NCBI GenBank assembly: GCA_910585955.1
Contig: CAJUGC010000008.1
Coordinates: forward strand, 43,327-107,326
DNA: 64,000 nt
Reading direction: 5' to 3'
From: an uncultured Christensenella sp.
GTDB taxonomy: Bacteria; Bacillota; Clostridia; Christensenellales; Pumilibacteraceae
Part shown: one piece after another, positions 33,062 through 41,733 of the stretch
How positions within the stretch are numbered: the stretch's first letter is position 1
Layout of the letters: the number at the start of each line of letters is the position of its first letter
Notes under the pieces: model-generated
Told to the model about the DNA's origin: nothing
The model's input: only the letters and a program-made list of their open reading frames with translations
The model's database searches: none
Made by a program: the position numbers and the translations under genes

Positions 33062-33955
33062 ATGATATCTTTAAGTTTTGAAAAGGAAATAACTGCTCCG
33101 ATTTGCCTTGCTTTGGGTTTTTTCGACAGTGTTCACCTCGGACATAGAAAGCTTTTGGAAAAAACGACGGCTTATTCCGCGGCGCATAAGGCATTCTCAT
33201 GCGTTTTTACGTTTGACAACGACATGGGAGCTTTTTTCGATAAAGATTCCAAGCAGATCTTTACTTTTAATGAACGTATGGAAATTTTCGAGAAGCTCGG
33301 CCTTGATATCGTGCTTTATAAAAGTTTCGATAAAATTTTTATGAATAAGAGCGCTGAAGAGTTTTTGTCCGAACTCTTTTCGTCTCGCAACATAGTGAAA
33401 ATTTTTTGCGGTTATGACTATAGTTTCGGTCGCGGCGGCAAAGGTAATGTATCATTGCTCGAAAAGTTCTGCAAAGACAAAGGTGTGGAAGTCGAGGTGA
33501 TTTCGAAAATCGAGCAAGACGGAGAAAGAGTTTCCACTACACTTATTAAGGAATTGTTGTTTCAAGGAGACTTGGAAAAGGCAAATAAGTTGCTGAAAGA
33601 GCCTTTTTGGACACAAGGCGCCGTAGTACACGGAAGAAATGTCGGACACTTGTACGGTATACCTACCGCAAACATCGAATATCCCAAAGGAAAGATTCTA
33701 CCTAAACACGGAGTATACGGAACAATCGTATACATTGACTCAACAAAGTATAAAGGTGTAACTAATATCGGGACGAAGCCTACTTTCGACGAGTCATCGA
33801 TTTCCGTCGAAACGTTTATAGACGGTACAATAAACGATATTTACGGAAAAGAACTCAAAATCGTGTTCGTTAAATATCTGCGAGATATACAAAAATTCGA
33901 TTCGCCCGCCGCTTTATCGGCGCAAATACATCGAGATCTGAATTGGAGGTACTAA
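33062..33955 (+). CDS. ribF: Bifunctional riboflavin kinase/FMN adenylyltransferase
   Basis: 297 residues. Produces FMN and FAD. The N-terminal nucleotidyltransferase domain has LGFFDSVHLGHRKLL (residues 18-32) and a GYDYSFGRGGKG loop; the C-terminal kinase domain has VVHGRNVGHLYGIPTANIEYP, HGVYGTIVYID, NIGTKPTF and VETFID. Length and domain order are normal. In most Firmicutes rpsO (S15) and pnp follow; here an endonuclease IV-like gene follows instead. Confidence 0.95.
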   Translation: MISLSFEKEITAPICLALGFFDSVHLGHRKLLEKTTAYSAAHKAFSCVFTFDNDMGAFFDKDSKQIFTFNERMEIFEKLGLDIVLYKSFDKIFMNKSAEEFLSELFSSRNIVKIFCGYDYSFGRGGKGNVSLLEKFCKDKGVEVEVISKIEQDGERVSTTLIKELLFQGDLEKANKLLKEPFWTQGAVVHGRNVGHLYGIPTANIEYPKGKILPKHGVYGTIVYIDSTKYKGVTNIGTKPTFDESSISVETFIDGTINDIYGKELKIVFVKYLRDIQKFDSPAALSAQIHRDLNWRY

Positions 33956-34804
33956 TTGTTAAGAATAGGTCCTGCCGGAAATTCCGCTTCTTTCTATGCA
34001 TCCGGTCACAAGAAAACCGTAGAAGAACCGGAGTGGCTTCACTCTATCGGGCTGACTGCTTTCGAATATTCTTTCGGACGCGGAATAACAATGTCAGACG
34101 AAACTGCGCAAAGTCTCGGGAGCGAAGCGTTAAAACATGATATTGCCGTAAGCGTTCATGCTCCGTACTATATCAATTTTGCGAATCCGTCCGACGATAT
34201 GATCTTAAAGTCGATAGACTATGTCGTAAGATCCGTGCAAAAAGTAAAGCTCATGAACGGAAATCGCGTAGTATTTCATCCCGCAGCTTGCGGCAAAGAC
34301 AGTCGAGAAGTTGCGTTTGCCAGAACAGTAGTCAATGTCGGTAAACTTGCGAAAGCACTCGAAAACATACTTGATTTCGACGATTACATTGTCTGTCCCG
34401 AAACAATGGGCAAAATGCAACAAATAGGTCGCGTAGAAGAAGTAATAGAATTATGCAAACTCGATAAGCATTTCTACCCATGCTATGATTTCGGTCACAT
34501 AAACAGTTATTCTCAGGGCGCATTAAAGGGCATAGACGACTATAGGAGAATAATCGACTTAACTTATAAGGAGCTGGGAGAGGAAAAAGCCTCGCATATC
34601 CATATTCACTTTTCAAAAATCGAATACGGCAAAAGCGGAGAAATCAGGCATCTCACATTCGACGATACCGTATTCGGTCCCGACTACGAACCTCTTGCAA
34701 AAATAATCGACGAATACGATATGCACCCGGTTATAATCTGCGAGTCGCAAGAAAAAATGGCAGATGACGCATTATTGATGAAAAAATGCCATAAAAACAT
34801 TTAA
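33956..34804 (+). CDS. nfo: Endonuclease IV-family (AP endonuclease 2) TIM-barrel protein
   Basis: 282 residues, TTG start at 33956 with GGAGGT 5 nt upstream. The family cuts 5' of abasic sites with a trinuclear zinc centre. Visible candidate ligands: H in VSVHAPYYINF, H in VVFHPAACG, E in CPETMGK, D and H in CYDFGHINS, H-x-H in HIHIHFSKI and E in IICESQE, in the Nfo order. Directly abuts ribF; it ends the long operon before the pepP promoter. A general sugar-isomerase-like TIM barrel is the alternative, but the metal pattern favours Nfo. Confidence 0.88.
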   Translation: MLRIGPAGNSASFYASGHKKTVEEPEWLHSIGLTAFEYSFGRGITMSDETAQSLGSEALKHDIAVSVHAPYYINFANPSDDMILKSIDYVVRSVQKVKLMNGNRVVFHPAACGKDSREVAFARTVVNVGKLAKALENILDFDDYIVCPETMGKMQQIGRVEEVIELCKLDKHFYPCYDFGHINSYSQGALKGIDDYRRIIDLTYKELGEEKASHIHIHFSKIEYGKSGEIRHLTFDDTVFGPDYEPLAKIIDEYDMHPVIICESQEKMADDALLMKKCHKNI

Positions 34805-34829
34805 CTATTTTAAATAAATATGCTATACT
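34801..34829 (+). promoter_or_regulatory. Extended -10 promoter for pepP-efp
   Basis: TGCTATACT (34821-34829) is an extended -10 element; the -35 (TTAACT, 34801-34806, 17 bp away) is poor, which is normal for extended -10 promoters. Confidence 0.55.
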
Positions 34830-34876
34830 GTATATGATGTGTAGAATTACCGCATTTTCAGCGAGGTCAACGATTT

Positions 34877-35923
34877 ATGGAAAACGAACTGTTTGAAAAC
34901 AAAATAGACGCGTACGTCATCTTAAGCCCCGAAAACAGATTTTATTTTACTCACTTTAACACTTCGTTCGGTTGTGTGATTGTAAGCAAGAAAGAAAAAA
35001 TCTTTATAACCGATTTCAGATACGAGACTGCGGCGCGCCAGCATTTGCCGGATTACGAAATAATAATCACCGGATATTCCGATCTCTACAAGAACATTGT
35101 CGATATTCTCAAACGGCAAAAAGCGAAATACGTCGGATATGAGGAAAATCATATGACGGTTGCGGAATTCAAAAACATGAAAACCGCGCTCGCCGATTTT
35201 ACCTTAAAGCCGTCAAGCGAATTTTTGGAGCGGGCTCGTTCGATCAAAACAGAAAAAGAGCTCGAGCTTATAGCAAATGCCGAAAACGTCACACAAAAAG
35301 CTCTTTCAAAAGTTTTGCCGCTCATAAAAATAGGAATGACCGAAAGCGAACTTTCGGCGGAAATCATGTTTGAAATGATCCGCTGCGGCGCACAGTCGCT
35401 TGCTTTTGACAATATTGTTGCTTTCGGCGAAAACTCGGCTCAGCCGCACCATAGCTCTGGCAACAAAAAGCTCGAAAAAAACGACCTTATCCTAATAGAT
35501 ATAGGCGCGAAGGTCAATGGTTACTGCGGAGACATGACTCGCACGTTTACTCTCGGCGAACCCAATTCGCAGCTTGTATCCATTTACGATATTGTTTTGG
35601 GTGCTCAGAATTACGCGCTTAAGAACATAAAAGCAGGCATGACCTGCCACGAAGTCGATTCGCTTGCTCGCGAATACATAGCTTCTAACGGCTATGCCAA
35701 CGAATTCGGTCATAGTCTCGGTCACGGTGTGGGCATAAACGTACACGAAGTGCCGAGAGTAAGCAAGGACAGCCCGCAGATCCTCGAAGAAAATATGGTC
35801 ATTTCGGTCGAGCCCGGTATATATATAAGCGGATTAGGCGGAGTTAGAATAGAAGATCTTGTAATTGTCAAAAAAGACGGCGTAGTGAATCTGACACCGT
35901 TTGAAAAAAAATTAAACCTTTAG
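34877..35923 (+). CDS. pepP: M24-family Xaa-Pro aminopeptidase
   Basis: 348 residues. A creatinase-like N-terminal domain (residues 1-120) precedes the pita-bread metallopeptidase domain. Metal ligands are visible as D in LILIDIGAKV, D in GYCGDMTRTF, H in GHSLGHGVGINVHE, E in VISVEPGIYI and E in GVRIEDLVIV. It releases N-terminal residues linked to proline. Paired with efp 10 nt downstream, the order seen widely in Firmicutes; EF-P acts on polyproline stretches, a loose functional link. Confidence 0.94.
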   Translation: MENELFENKIDAYVILSPENRFYFTHFNTSFGCVIVSKKEKIFITDFRYETAARQHLPDYEIIITGYSDLYKNIVDILKRQKAKYVGYEENHMTVAEFKNMKTALADFTLKPSSEFLERARSIKTEKELELIANAENVTQKALSKVLPLIKIGMTESELSAEIMFEMIRCGAQSLAFDNIVAFGENSAQPHHSSGNKKLEKNDLILIDIGAKVNGYCGDMTRTFTLGEPNSQLVSIYDIVLGAQNYALKNIKAGMTCHEVDSLAREYIASNGYANEFGHSLGHGVGINVHEVPRVSKDSPQILEENMVISVEPGIYISGLGGVRIEDLVIVKKDGVVNLTPFEKKLNL

Positions 35924-35933
35924 GAGGATAACA

Positions 35934-36494
35934 ATGATTCAAGCAGGCGATTTCAGAAAAGGCATGACTCTTGAAATAGACGGCAAAGTATATGTAGTCG
36001 TCGAATTTCAACACGTCAAGCCGGGTAAAGGCGCGGCATTTGTACGCACGAAGATCAAAAACATTATGACGGGACAAGTTCTCGAACAGACCTTCAATCC
36101 TTCGGACAAATATCCGCCCGCGCATATCGATAAAAAAGAAATGCAATATTCCTACCATGACGGAGATCTGTATTATTTTATGGATATGGAGACGTACGAC
36201 ATGATTCCGCTCAATTACGATCTCGTTGAAGACGCCATGAAGTACGTCAAGGAAGAAATGACGGTTACCGTTCAGTTCTTTAAAGGCAACGCTTTCAGCG
36301 TAGTGCCGCCGAACTTCGTAGAACTCGTCATTGCCGAAACCGAACCCGGTATACAGGGCGACACTTCGAAAGCAGGTAACAAGCCTGCTAAACTCGAGAC
36401 CGGTTGTAGCATAAACGTGCCTCTCTTTGTCAATATCGGCGACAAAATAAGAGTCGACACTCGAGACGGCACCTACATGGAACGCGTTAAGTAA
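35934..36494 (+). CDS. efp: Elongation factor P
   Basis: 186 residues. EF-P rescues ribosomes stalled on polyproline. Domain I has GDFRKGMTLEIDGKVYVVVE and HVKPGKGAAFVRTKIKN; the loop-tip lysine is K32. Domains II and III (MQYSYHDGDLYYFMD, QGDTSKAGNKPAKLETG, GDKIRVDTRDGTYMERVK) are complete. SD AGGAGG. No epmA/B-type modification genes are in the window. The proline-rich lipoprotein at 50241 would be a natural EF-P client. Confidence 0.98.
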   Translation: MIQAGDFRKGMTLEIDGKVYVVVEFQHVKPGKGAAFVRTKIKNIMTGQVLEQTFNPSDKYPPAHIDKKEMQYSYHDGDLYYFMDMETYDMIPLNYDLVEDAMKYVKEEMTVTVQFFKGNAFSVVPPNFVELVIAETEPGIQGDTSKAGNKPAKLETGCSINVPLFVNIGDKIRVDTRDGTYMERVK

Positions 36495-36518
36495 GATTTT
36501 CAAATTATACAGTTGTTT

Positions 36519-36550
36519 AAGACCTTGTTTAATCAAGGTCTTTTCTTTTT
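36519..36550 (+). terminator. Intrinsic terminator after efp
   Basis: AAGACCTTG (36519-36527) pairs perfectly with CAAGGTCTT (36534-36542), loop TTTAAT, then TTCTTTTT. Confidence 0.88.
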
Positions 36551-36579
36551 GCATAAGCATATCGGGACAAGTATGCAAA
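36551..36579 (+). promoter_or_regulatory. Possible sigma-E-like promoter for spoIIIAA-AH
   Basis: GCATAAG (36551-36557) and TATGCAAA (36572-36579), 14 bp apart, loosely fit the mother-cell sigma-E pattern. No sigma-A match is seen in this gap. The assignment rests mostly on the known sigma-E control of this operon. Confidence 0.3.
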
Positions 36580-36614
36580 TATATTTAATGTATAAATAAA
36601 TAGAGGTAAAGTAC

Positions 36615-37526
36615 ATGAATACCAATATACTGCCGAATAAAATCTCCGAAACAATAGATCGCAAATTAAACAGCGACCGATTATATGAAATACGACTGCG
36701 AGCAAATAAGGCGCTTACAGTAAATTACGGCGGCAATTTTTATTATCTCGGACAAGACGGTTTATGTGATTTGCCGTCTAAAGCCTTCAATATTTCCGCA
36801 CAGATGTTGCATGACGTAGTCGTTAAGGCAGCCGATTATTCATTGTATACGGTAAACCGCAATATCTGCGACGGTTTTATCACAATAGAGGGAGGAATTC
36901 GCGTAGGAATTGCGGGGGAATATGTCTGGGAAAACGACAAAATCAAAACAATAAAAAATTTCAGCGGACTTACTGTTCGATTCCCTCATGAAATTAAAGG
37001 CTGCGCAAACGCTCTTATAAAACCGTTTATTTCGGGTGAACTCAGAAACTGTTTGATTGTTTCTCCGCCGGCTTGCGGCAAGACCACTATGCTTCGCGAC
37101 TTATGTCGTTCTATAAGCGAAATGAGTCCCGCAAGCAATGTTCTTTTAGTGGACGAGCGAAGCGAAATGGCAGCTTGCCAAAACGGAATTCCACAGCTTG
37201 ATATAGGCAACAACGTAGACGTCATAAGTAATTGCGACAAAGCGACGGCAATAATGCGCGGAATACGCAGTATGAATCCTCAAGTCATTATCACGGATGA
37301 ACTTTCGCGTTCCGCCGATGTAGAAGCCGTGTACACCGCCGCCTCGTCAGGCGTAAAAATCATTGCCAGCGTCCATGCCGCAGATCAATACGATCTTATG
37401 AACAAAACGACATTTGACAATTTGATAAAACACCGAATGTTCGCAAGATATGCGGTCCTAAGCGACAAACCGACAATAGGAACTGTGAGCGGCATATACG
37501 ACGAAAATTTCGGACGTATCTACTGA
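36615..37526 (+). CDS. spoIIIAA: Stage III sporulation ATPase SpoIIIAA
   Basis: 303 residues. ATPase of the SpoIIIA-SpoIIQ feeding-tube channel between mother cell and forespore, related to secretion ATPases. Walker A is SPPACGKTTMLRD near residue 149 and Walker B VLLVDERSEMAAC near 176; the N-terminal IRLRANKAL and GGIRVGIAGEYV are family marks. SD GAGG before the ATG at 36615. Its stop overlaps the spoIIIAB start by one base. Confidence 0.95.
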   Translation: MNTNILPNKISETIDRKLNSDRLYEIRLRANKALTVNYGGNFYYLGQDGLCDLPSKAFNISAQMLHDVVVKAADYSLYTVNRNICDGFITIEGGIRVGIAGEYVWENDKIKTIKNFSGLTVRFPHEIKGCANALIKPFISGELRNCLIVSPPACGKTTMLRDLCRSISEMSPASNVLLVDERSEMAACQNGIPQLDIGNNVDVISNCDKATAIMRGIRSMNPQVIITDELSRSADVEAVYTAASSGVKIIASVHAADQYDLMNKTTFDNLIKHRMFARYAVLSDKPTIGTVSGIYDENFGRIY

Positions 37527-38005
37527 TGGACTTTACTACAAGACTTTTGCTGTTTGCTCTGAGCGCCACCGCAGGACTTGCCGTAGGAATGTTTTTCGCA
37601 AAATCCTTGAAAGAAAAGCGGGATTTTTACGAAGAGCTTTTGGGATTTGCAAATGCCGTTTCCGCCGATATGACATTCCGACAGGACGGTATTCGTGCGG
37701 TTTCTTCGATATATGCAAATAACTGCAAAAGCAAGCTCAAGCACTTTCTCGAAGAGTTTTGCGAAACACCGAGTTCAATACCCGAAATAAAATTTTTGAA
37801 AGCCGGAGAAAACGTATCCGTAACGGATTTCTTTTCAAGGCTCGGAAAATCCGACCTTGTTACGCAACAAGCGGAGATCGAACGCTCGAAATCGATCATA
37901 GCCGAAAGGCGAGACTTCTACAAAAATAAATTTTCAACCATGTATCCTATGGCGATCAAGCTCGGTCTGCTCTGCGGTATTGCCTTGGGTATCATTATGT
38001 TGTAG
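37526..38005 (+). CDS. spoIIIAB: Stage III sporulation protein SpoIIIAB
   Basis: 159 residues. Transmembrane helices at both ends (RLLLFALSATAGLAVGMFF and IKLGLLCGIALGIIML) flank a cytoplasmic helical region with FANAVSADMTFRQD; this is the GspF-like arrangement of the family. Part of the mother-cell channel. One-base overlap with spoIIIAA indicates translational coupling. Confidence 0.93.
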   Translation: MDFTTRLLLFALSATAGLAVGMFFAKSLKEKRDFYEELLGFANAVSADMTFRQDGIRAVSSIYANNCKSKLKHFLEEFCETPSSIPEIKFLKAGENVSVTDFFSRLGKSDLVTQQAEIERSKSIIAERRDFYKNKFSTMYPMAIKLGLLCGIALGIIML

Positions 38006-38018
38006 TCGGAGAAAAAAC

Positions 38019-38210
38019 ATGGATATCATATTTAAAATTGCGGCAATAGGACTTGTGACGGCTATAGTCAATCAACTGTTGAAGAAAGCAGACAAAGATG
38101 AGATAGCCACTCTTGTGACGCTTGCCGGACTTGTTATAGTTCTTTTAATGATAGTAGACATGATAGGACAATTATTTACCGCGCTTAGAACATTATTCGC
38201 TCTTTACTGA
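38019..38210 (+). CDS. spoIIIAC: Stage III sporulation protein SpoIIIAC
   Basis: 63 residues, two transmembrane segments, starting MDIIFKIAAIGLVTAIVNQ with ADKDEIATLVTLAG between helices. The ATG at 38019 gives the invariant family length; upstream in-frame codons lie in spoIIIAB. GGAG precedes it by 8 nt. Stop overlaps spoIIIAD by one base. Confidence 0.94.
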   Translation: MDIIFKIAAIGLVTAIVNQLLKKADKDEIATLVTLAGLVIVLLMIVDMIGQLFTALRTLFALY

Positions 38211-38593
38211 TGGAAATACTGAAAATCTGCGCCGTAGGCATAGTGACTGCATTCTGCGTCCTTATCCTGAAAGAACATAAAAGCGATATGGCGCTTATAG
38301 TAGCTATTGCCGGCGGATGTATCATACTTCTTATGCTCGTAGAGTACATATCGGGAATATTCTCAACACTGCGAGGACTTATGGAAAAAGCGGGGTTAGA
38401 CTCAAGCATATTCAAAATGCTCGTTAAAATAATCGGGATAGGGTATATAGTGGATTTTTCCGCCGGAATAATAGAAGACTCAGGTTCAAAGTCTCTATCC
38501 GAGAAAGTAGTCCTCGGAGGAAAAATAATCATCATGGCCATGTCGCTTCCCATTCTCGTAAAGTTGTTCGAACTCATTCAAAGTATCTTATGA
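38210..38593 (+). CDS. spoIIIAD: Stage III sporulation protein SpoIIIAD
   Basis: 127 residues, four hydrophobic segments. EILKICAVGIVTAFCVLIL and EHKSDMALIVAIAGGCIILLM mirror SpoIIIAC, to which it is related by sequence. KIIGIGYIVDFSAGIIEDSG is the most conserved stretch. Coupled on both sides by 1-nt and 4-nt overlaps. Confidence 0.94.
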   Translation: MEILKICAVGIVTAFCVLILKEHKSDMALIVAIAGGCIILLMLVEYISGIFSTLRGLMEKAGLDSSIFKMLVKIIGIGYIVDFSAGIIEDSGSKSLSEKVVLGGKIIIMAMSLPILVKLFELIQSIL

Positions 38594-39783
38594 CAATAAA
38601 ATTATTTACCGTTATAATGATAATAATGTCGCTGTTCTCGCCTTTGAAACTTGAACGTTCGGATATGGAAAACGTAAACAACGCAACTTCGAACGACAGT
38701 CAGATAGGCGGAAATATCGACGAAATCATGAATGAACTCGACCTCTCGGAGCTTGAGGCTTTTATCGAATCGCTTACATCCGATCAGCAATCTTTTCTCG
38801 AAGGAACAGCCGTAAAAGATTTCATAAAAAACATAGTAAGCGGACAAGCCATAGATTTCGGCACCGTCATGAACTATTTGCTTTCATCGTTCGGCGCAAA
38901 TGCGGCAACATATGTGCCGCTCATGATGGCGCTCATTGCTGTTGCCGTAGCGTACAGCGTAATCAATTCGGTTAAAGGGAAATTTGCTTCCGACTCCGTA
39001 GAAAGCATTGTTCGTTTTGCTTGCATGGGCGTAATATTGACTCTTTTGATTACTCAGATTTTCTTTATAATAGGCTCGGTCATGGACATGATAGAGCTTT
39101 TGAAAAAACAAACGGATATTTTTTTTCCGCTTATACTCACTCTCATGACGGCGATAGGAGCCGGCTCGTCAGTAAACGTCTACCGACCTGCCGTGCTGAT
39201 TTTCGCATCGGGAATTATAAATCTCATTACGGCGATTGCCATACCAATGTTTATAGTCTCCGTCGTCTTTACCGCTATAGGAAATCTTTCGAGCGGTATA
39301 AAACTTAAGGAAATGTCGTCGTTCTTTTCCACGGTATCGAAATGGGTCTTGAATACTACTTTTTTTATCTTTATGGCGTTTTTGTCAATTCAAGGAATAA
39401 CAGCTTCTATCTACGACGGAATAACCATACGAACCACGAAACTTGCTTTAAGTAAGTATGTGCCGATTATAGGCGGATATCTTTCCGAAGGCTTCAATAT
39501 TATCCTTGCGGGAAGCGTGCTCATAAAAAACTCGCTCGGTCTGACGGCCGTCATTATCCTTTTATTTACAGTCGTCCCGCACATAATTCGAGTGGCGCTT
39601 CTATCGCTTTCTCTGCGCCTTACGGCGGCTATTGCCGAACCGCTCGGCTGTAAGGAAATATCCGGAGCAATAGGCGACTTCGGAAAAAATCTTACCATGC
39701 TAATATCCATGATACTCGGCGTGGCTTTCCTATATTTTTTGTTTATTATGCTTGTTATCGCCACGGGGAACTTAAGTTTATGA
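38590..39783 (+). CDS. spoIIIAE: Stage III sporulation protein SpoIIIAE
   Basis: 397 residues. A likely signal peptide (residues 1-20), a polar extracytoplasmic stretch to about residue 110, then about seven transmembrane segments. LLTALGAGSSV-like LMTAIGAGSSVNVYRP and ALSKYVPIIGGYLSEGFN match the family's conserved channel core. Overlaps spoIIIAD and spoIIIAF by 4 nt each. Confidence 0.95.
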   Translation: MTIKLFTVIMIIMSLFSPLKLERSDMENVNNATSNDSQIGGNIDEIMNELDLSELEAFIESLTSDQQSFLEGTAVKDFIKNIVSGQAIDFGTVMNYLLSSFGANAATYVPLMMALIAVAVAYSVINSVKGKFASDSVESIVRFACMGVILTLLITQIFFIIGSVMDMIELLKKQTDIFFPLILTLMTAIGAGSSVNVYRPAVLIFASGIINLITAIAIPMFIVSVVFTAIGNLSSGIKLKEMSSFFSTVSKWVLNTTFFIFMAFLSIQGITASIYDGITIRTTKLALSKYVPIIGGYLSEGFNIILAGSVLIKNSLGLTAVIILLFTVVPHIIRVALLSLSLRLTAAIAEPLGCKEISGAIGDFGKNLTMLISMILGVAFLYFLFIMLVIATGNLSL

Positions 39784-40268
39784 CGTTCATTTCGGGTTGG
39801 ATCATGAGCATACTCGGCATCGTAGTGCTCGGAACGGTTGTCGATCTTTTGATGACGAAAAGCAGACTTAAAAATATTATAAGATCTGTTTTTGCAACAG
39901 TATCCGTCCTCGTCATTATCACGCCGATCCCGTCGATTATCGACAACGGATTCGATATCAGTTTCTCGGATATGATTGGAGGGATAGAACTTGACGAAAG
40001 CTTTCTCGAATATGCAGACAAAATGAAAATCGATACGTTGAAAAACGCTATTGAATCCGCGCTCGACAACGACGGTATTTCGGGAGTCAAAATAGAACTG
40101 TCCGCTAGAGTAGAAACCAACGAAATTATAGTCGAACGAGTTATCGTCGATTTGTCGGATTCAGTCATTAAAGACAATCTCGCGAATATAAATAAGTATG
40201 AGTTTATCAAAGAAAGAGTGAAATCTTTTACAAACAATCAAGAGGTTGAAATTATTATCAATGGATAA
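39780..40268 (+). CDS. spoIIIAF: Stage III sporulation protein SpoIIIAF
   Basis: 162 residues. Two N-terminal transmembrane segments (FISGWIMSILGIVVLGTVV and FATVSVLVIITPI) then an extracytoplasmic ring-building-motif-like domain (VKIELSARVETNEIIVERVIVDL). Ends within the start region of spoIIIAG. Confidence 0.92.
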   Translation: MTFISGWIMSILGIVVLGTVVDLLMTKSRLKNIIRSVFATVSVLVIITPIPSIIDNGFDISFSDMIGGIELDESFLEYADKMKIDTLKNAIESALDNDGISGVKIELSARVETNEIIVERVIVDLSDSVIKDNLANINKYEFIKERVKSFTNNQEVEIIING

Positions 40269-40779
40269 AAAAGAAAGTAAACTCAAAAACTTAGTCGCAA
40301 AGATAAAATCCGTAAAACACATAGAAATAATCATAGCCGTCATAGCAGTAGTAGTAATGCTGATAATATACTTCACGACTTTAAATCCATCTAAATCCGT
40401 AGGTGAAAAAGATACGCCGACAAGCGCAGTTAAAACAGACTATTGCACACAGATGAAAAACGAAATCACCGACGCTGTGGCCGGAATGTGCGGATCTTCG
40501 CCTACCGTAGTGATCAGTTGGGAATCGAGCGTCGAGTCGGTGATAGCGTACATAACAAATTCTTCTTCGAGCGGCACTTCTTCTTCGCCGCAAATAATTA
40601 CTGTTCAAGGCACATCGTCACCCATAATCTTAAAAGAAATTTATCCTAAAGCTTTGGGTGTGGTAGTAATCTGTCAAGGAGGGGATAACGTAAAAACGAA
40701 ATTAGACATTATCTCGGCAGTATCTGTACTGCTCGACATAACACCGGATAAAATAAATGTTTTTCCGTCAAAAAAATAA
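40261..40779 (+). CDS. spoIIIAG: Stage III sporulation protein SpoIIIAG
   Basis: 172 residues. One transmembrane helix (IEIIIAVIAVVVMLIIYFTT) and an extracytoplasmic domain that forms the channel's large ring in Bacillus. AVVICQGGDNVKTKLDIISAVSVLLDI (read in parts) is the conserved C-terminal ring-building motif. The ATG at 40261 overlaps spoIIIAF by 8 nt; an in-frame TTG at 40246 abuts the AGAGG and is less likely. Confidence 0.93.
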   Translation: MDKKESKLKNLVAKIKSVKHIEIIIAVIAVVVMLIIYFTTLNPSKSVGEKDTPTSAVKTDYCTQMKNEITDAVAGMCGSSPTVVISWESSVESVIAYITNSSSSGTSSSPQIITVQGTSSPIILKEIYPKALGVVVICQGGDNVKTKLDIISAVSVLLDITPDKINVFPSKK

Positions 40780-40797
40780 TTTTTCAGGAGGCTGTAT

Positions 40798-41283
40798 ATG
40801 CTCAGCAAAAAAAAGAAAATCATAGTTATAGTCAGTATGGTGGCTCTGCTTGTAGTAGCGGGAGGTTTAAATATTTTCCTTAGCCTTTACAACAACGGCG
40901 GAGATAAGCCCGTAAGCGGAGACAACAGTTCGCAAGCAAGCTTTTTCGACACTTACCGTGTGGATCGCCAAACAACGCGAGATCAGACGATACTTTACCT
41001 CGACGCGATCATAAACAACGAAGCTTCGAGCGAAGACGCAATCGCTAATGCGGAAGCAAGCAAGCTCGAAGTCACGACAAATATGGAAGTCGAACTTGTG
41101 CTCGAAGGTCTCATCAAATCTCTCGGATTCGAGGACGCAGTTGTTACGAATTCCACGGAAAGCGTAAATATAATTATAAAATCCAAAGAGATCACATCGG
41201 AACAAGCCGCTAAAATCCTCGATGTCGTTGTCACGGAAACGCAAAAAGACGCAACAAATGTGAGAATAATTCCCGTAGAGTAG
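40798..41283 (+). CDS. spoIIIAH: Stage III sporulation protein SpoIIIAH
   Basis: 161 residues. One N-terminal transmembrane helix (IIVIVSMVALLVVAGGLNIFL), then the YscJ-like extracytoplasmic domain that binds forespore SpoIIQ (VDRQTTRDQTILYLDAII, EVELVLEGLIKSLGFEDAVV). Last gene of a complete AA-AH set, so the organism belongs to a spore-forming lineage. SD AGGAGG. Confidence 0.94.
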   Translation: MLSKKKKIIVIVSMVALLVVAGGLNIFLSLYNNGGDKPVSGDNSSQASFFDTYRVDRQTTRDQTILYLDAIINNEASSEDAIANAEASKLEVTTNMEVELVLEGLIKSLGFEDAVVTNSTESVNIIIKSKEITSEQAAKILDVVVTETQKDATNVRIIPVE

Positions 41284-41292
41284 AAAAAATAA

Positions 41293-41321
41293 TTGTACTT
41301 TAATAAAAAATGTGGTATAAT
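41293..41321 (+). promoter_or_regulatory. Sigma-A promoter for yqhY-nusB-folD-xseAB-ispA-dxs
   Basis: TTGTAC (41293-41298), 17-bp spacer, TATAAT (41316-41321), directly after spoIIIAH. Confidence 0.75.
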
Positions 41322-41323
41322 GT

Positions 41324-41348
41324 AACCGAGGTTTATAAAGCCTCGGTT
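41324..41348 (+). promoter_or_regulatory. Hairpin at the 5' end of the yqhY transcript
   Basis: AACCGAGG (41324-41331) pairs perfectly with CCTCGGTT (41341-41348), loop of 9 nt. It falls at the predicted transcript start, so it would cap the mRNA 5' end; on read-through from spoIIIAH it could act as a weak terminator (ATATTGTTTT follows). Confidence 0.6.
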
Positions 41349-41373
41349 ATATTGTTTTAGTACGGAGAAAGTC

Positions 41374-41709
41374 ATGCCCTTTAAATCGCGGTACAATTCT
41401 AATTTCACGGGAGAGGTCACTTACGGTCATAATGTGCTTATGTCCATAGTAAGCCTTGCCGCGCAAGAAATCAAAGGAGTGGCAGGACTTCACGGCAAAG
41501 GTATTCGCACGGAGACAATAGCAAATACAATAAACGTAGATGTATTTATCAACGTCGAGATCGGGGTAAAGTGTTCGGACGTTGCTTTTCGTGTACAAGA
41601 AAATATTAAGCGCGGCGTAGAAACCATGACTTCTTTCAAAGCAGGCGTGGTAAACGTAAATATTATGGGAATATCTTTCGACGATAAAAACGAAAAATAC
41701 GGAAACTGA
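41374..41709 (+). CDS. yqhY: Asp23/Gls24-family protein (YqhY type)
   Basis: 111 residues with the Asp23 core: GEVTYGHNVLMSIVSLAAQEIKGVAGL (in parts), INVDVFINVEIGVKCSDVAFRVQ and VVNVNIMGISF. YqhY proteins are linked to lipid metabolism control in Bacillus, and their gene typically precedes nusB, as here. A second paralogue (yloU, 52013) is in the window. It is not followed by amaP, so a membrane-anchored stress role is less likely. Confidence 0.9.
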   Translation: MPFKSRYNSNFTGEVTYGHNVLMSIVSLAAQEIKGVAGLHGKGIRTETIANTINVDVFINVEIGVKCSDVAFRVQENIKRGVETMTSFKAGVVNVNIMGISFDDKNEKYGN

Positions 41710-41733
41710 TTAGAAAATATATTTGAGGATCAT

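Noticed and set aside
36543..36614. Sigma-A promoter before spoIIIAA
   Set aside because: Best pairing is TTGCAT with TATGCA, three mismatches in the -10. A sigma-E-like site was listed instead at low confidence.
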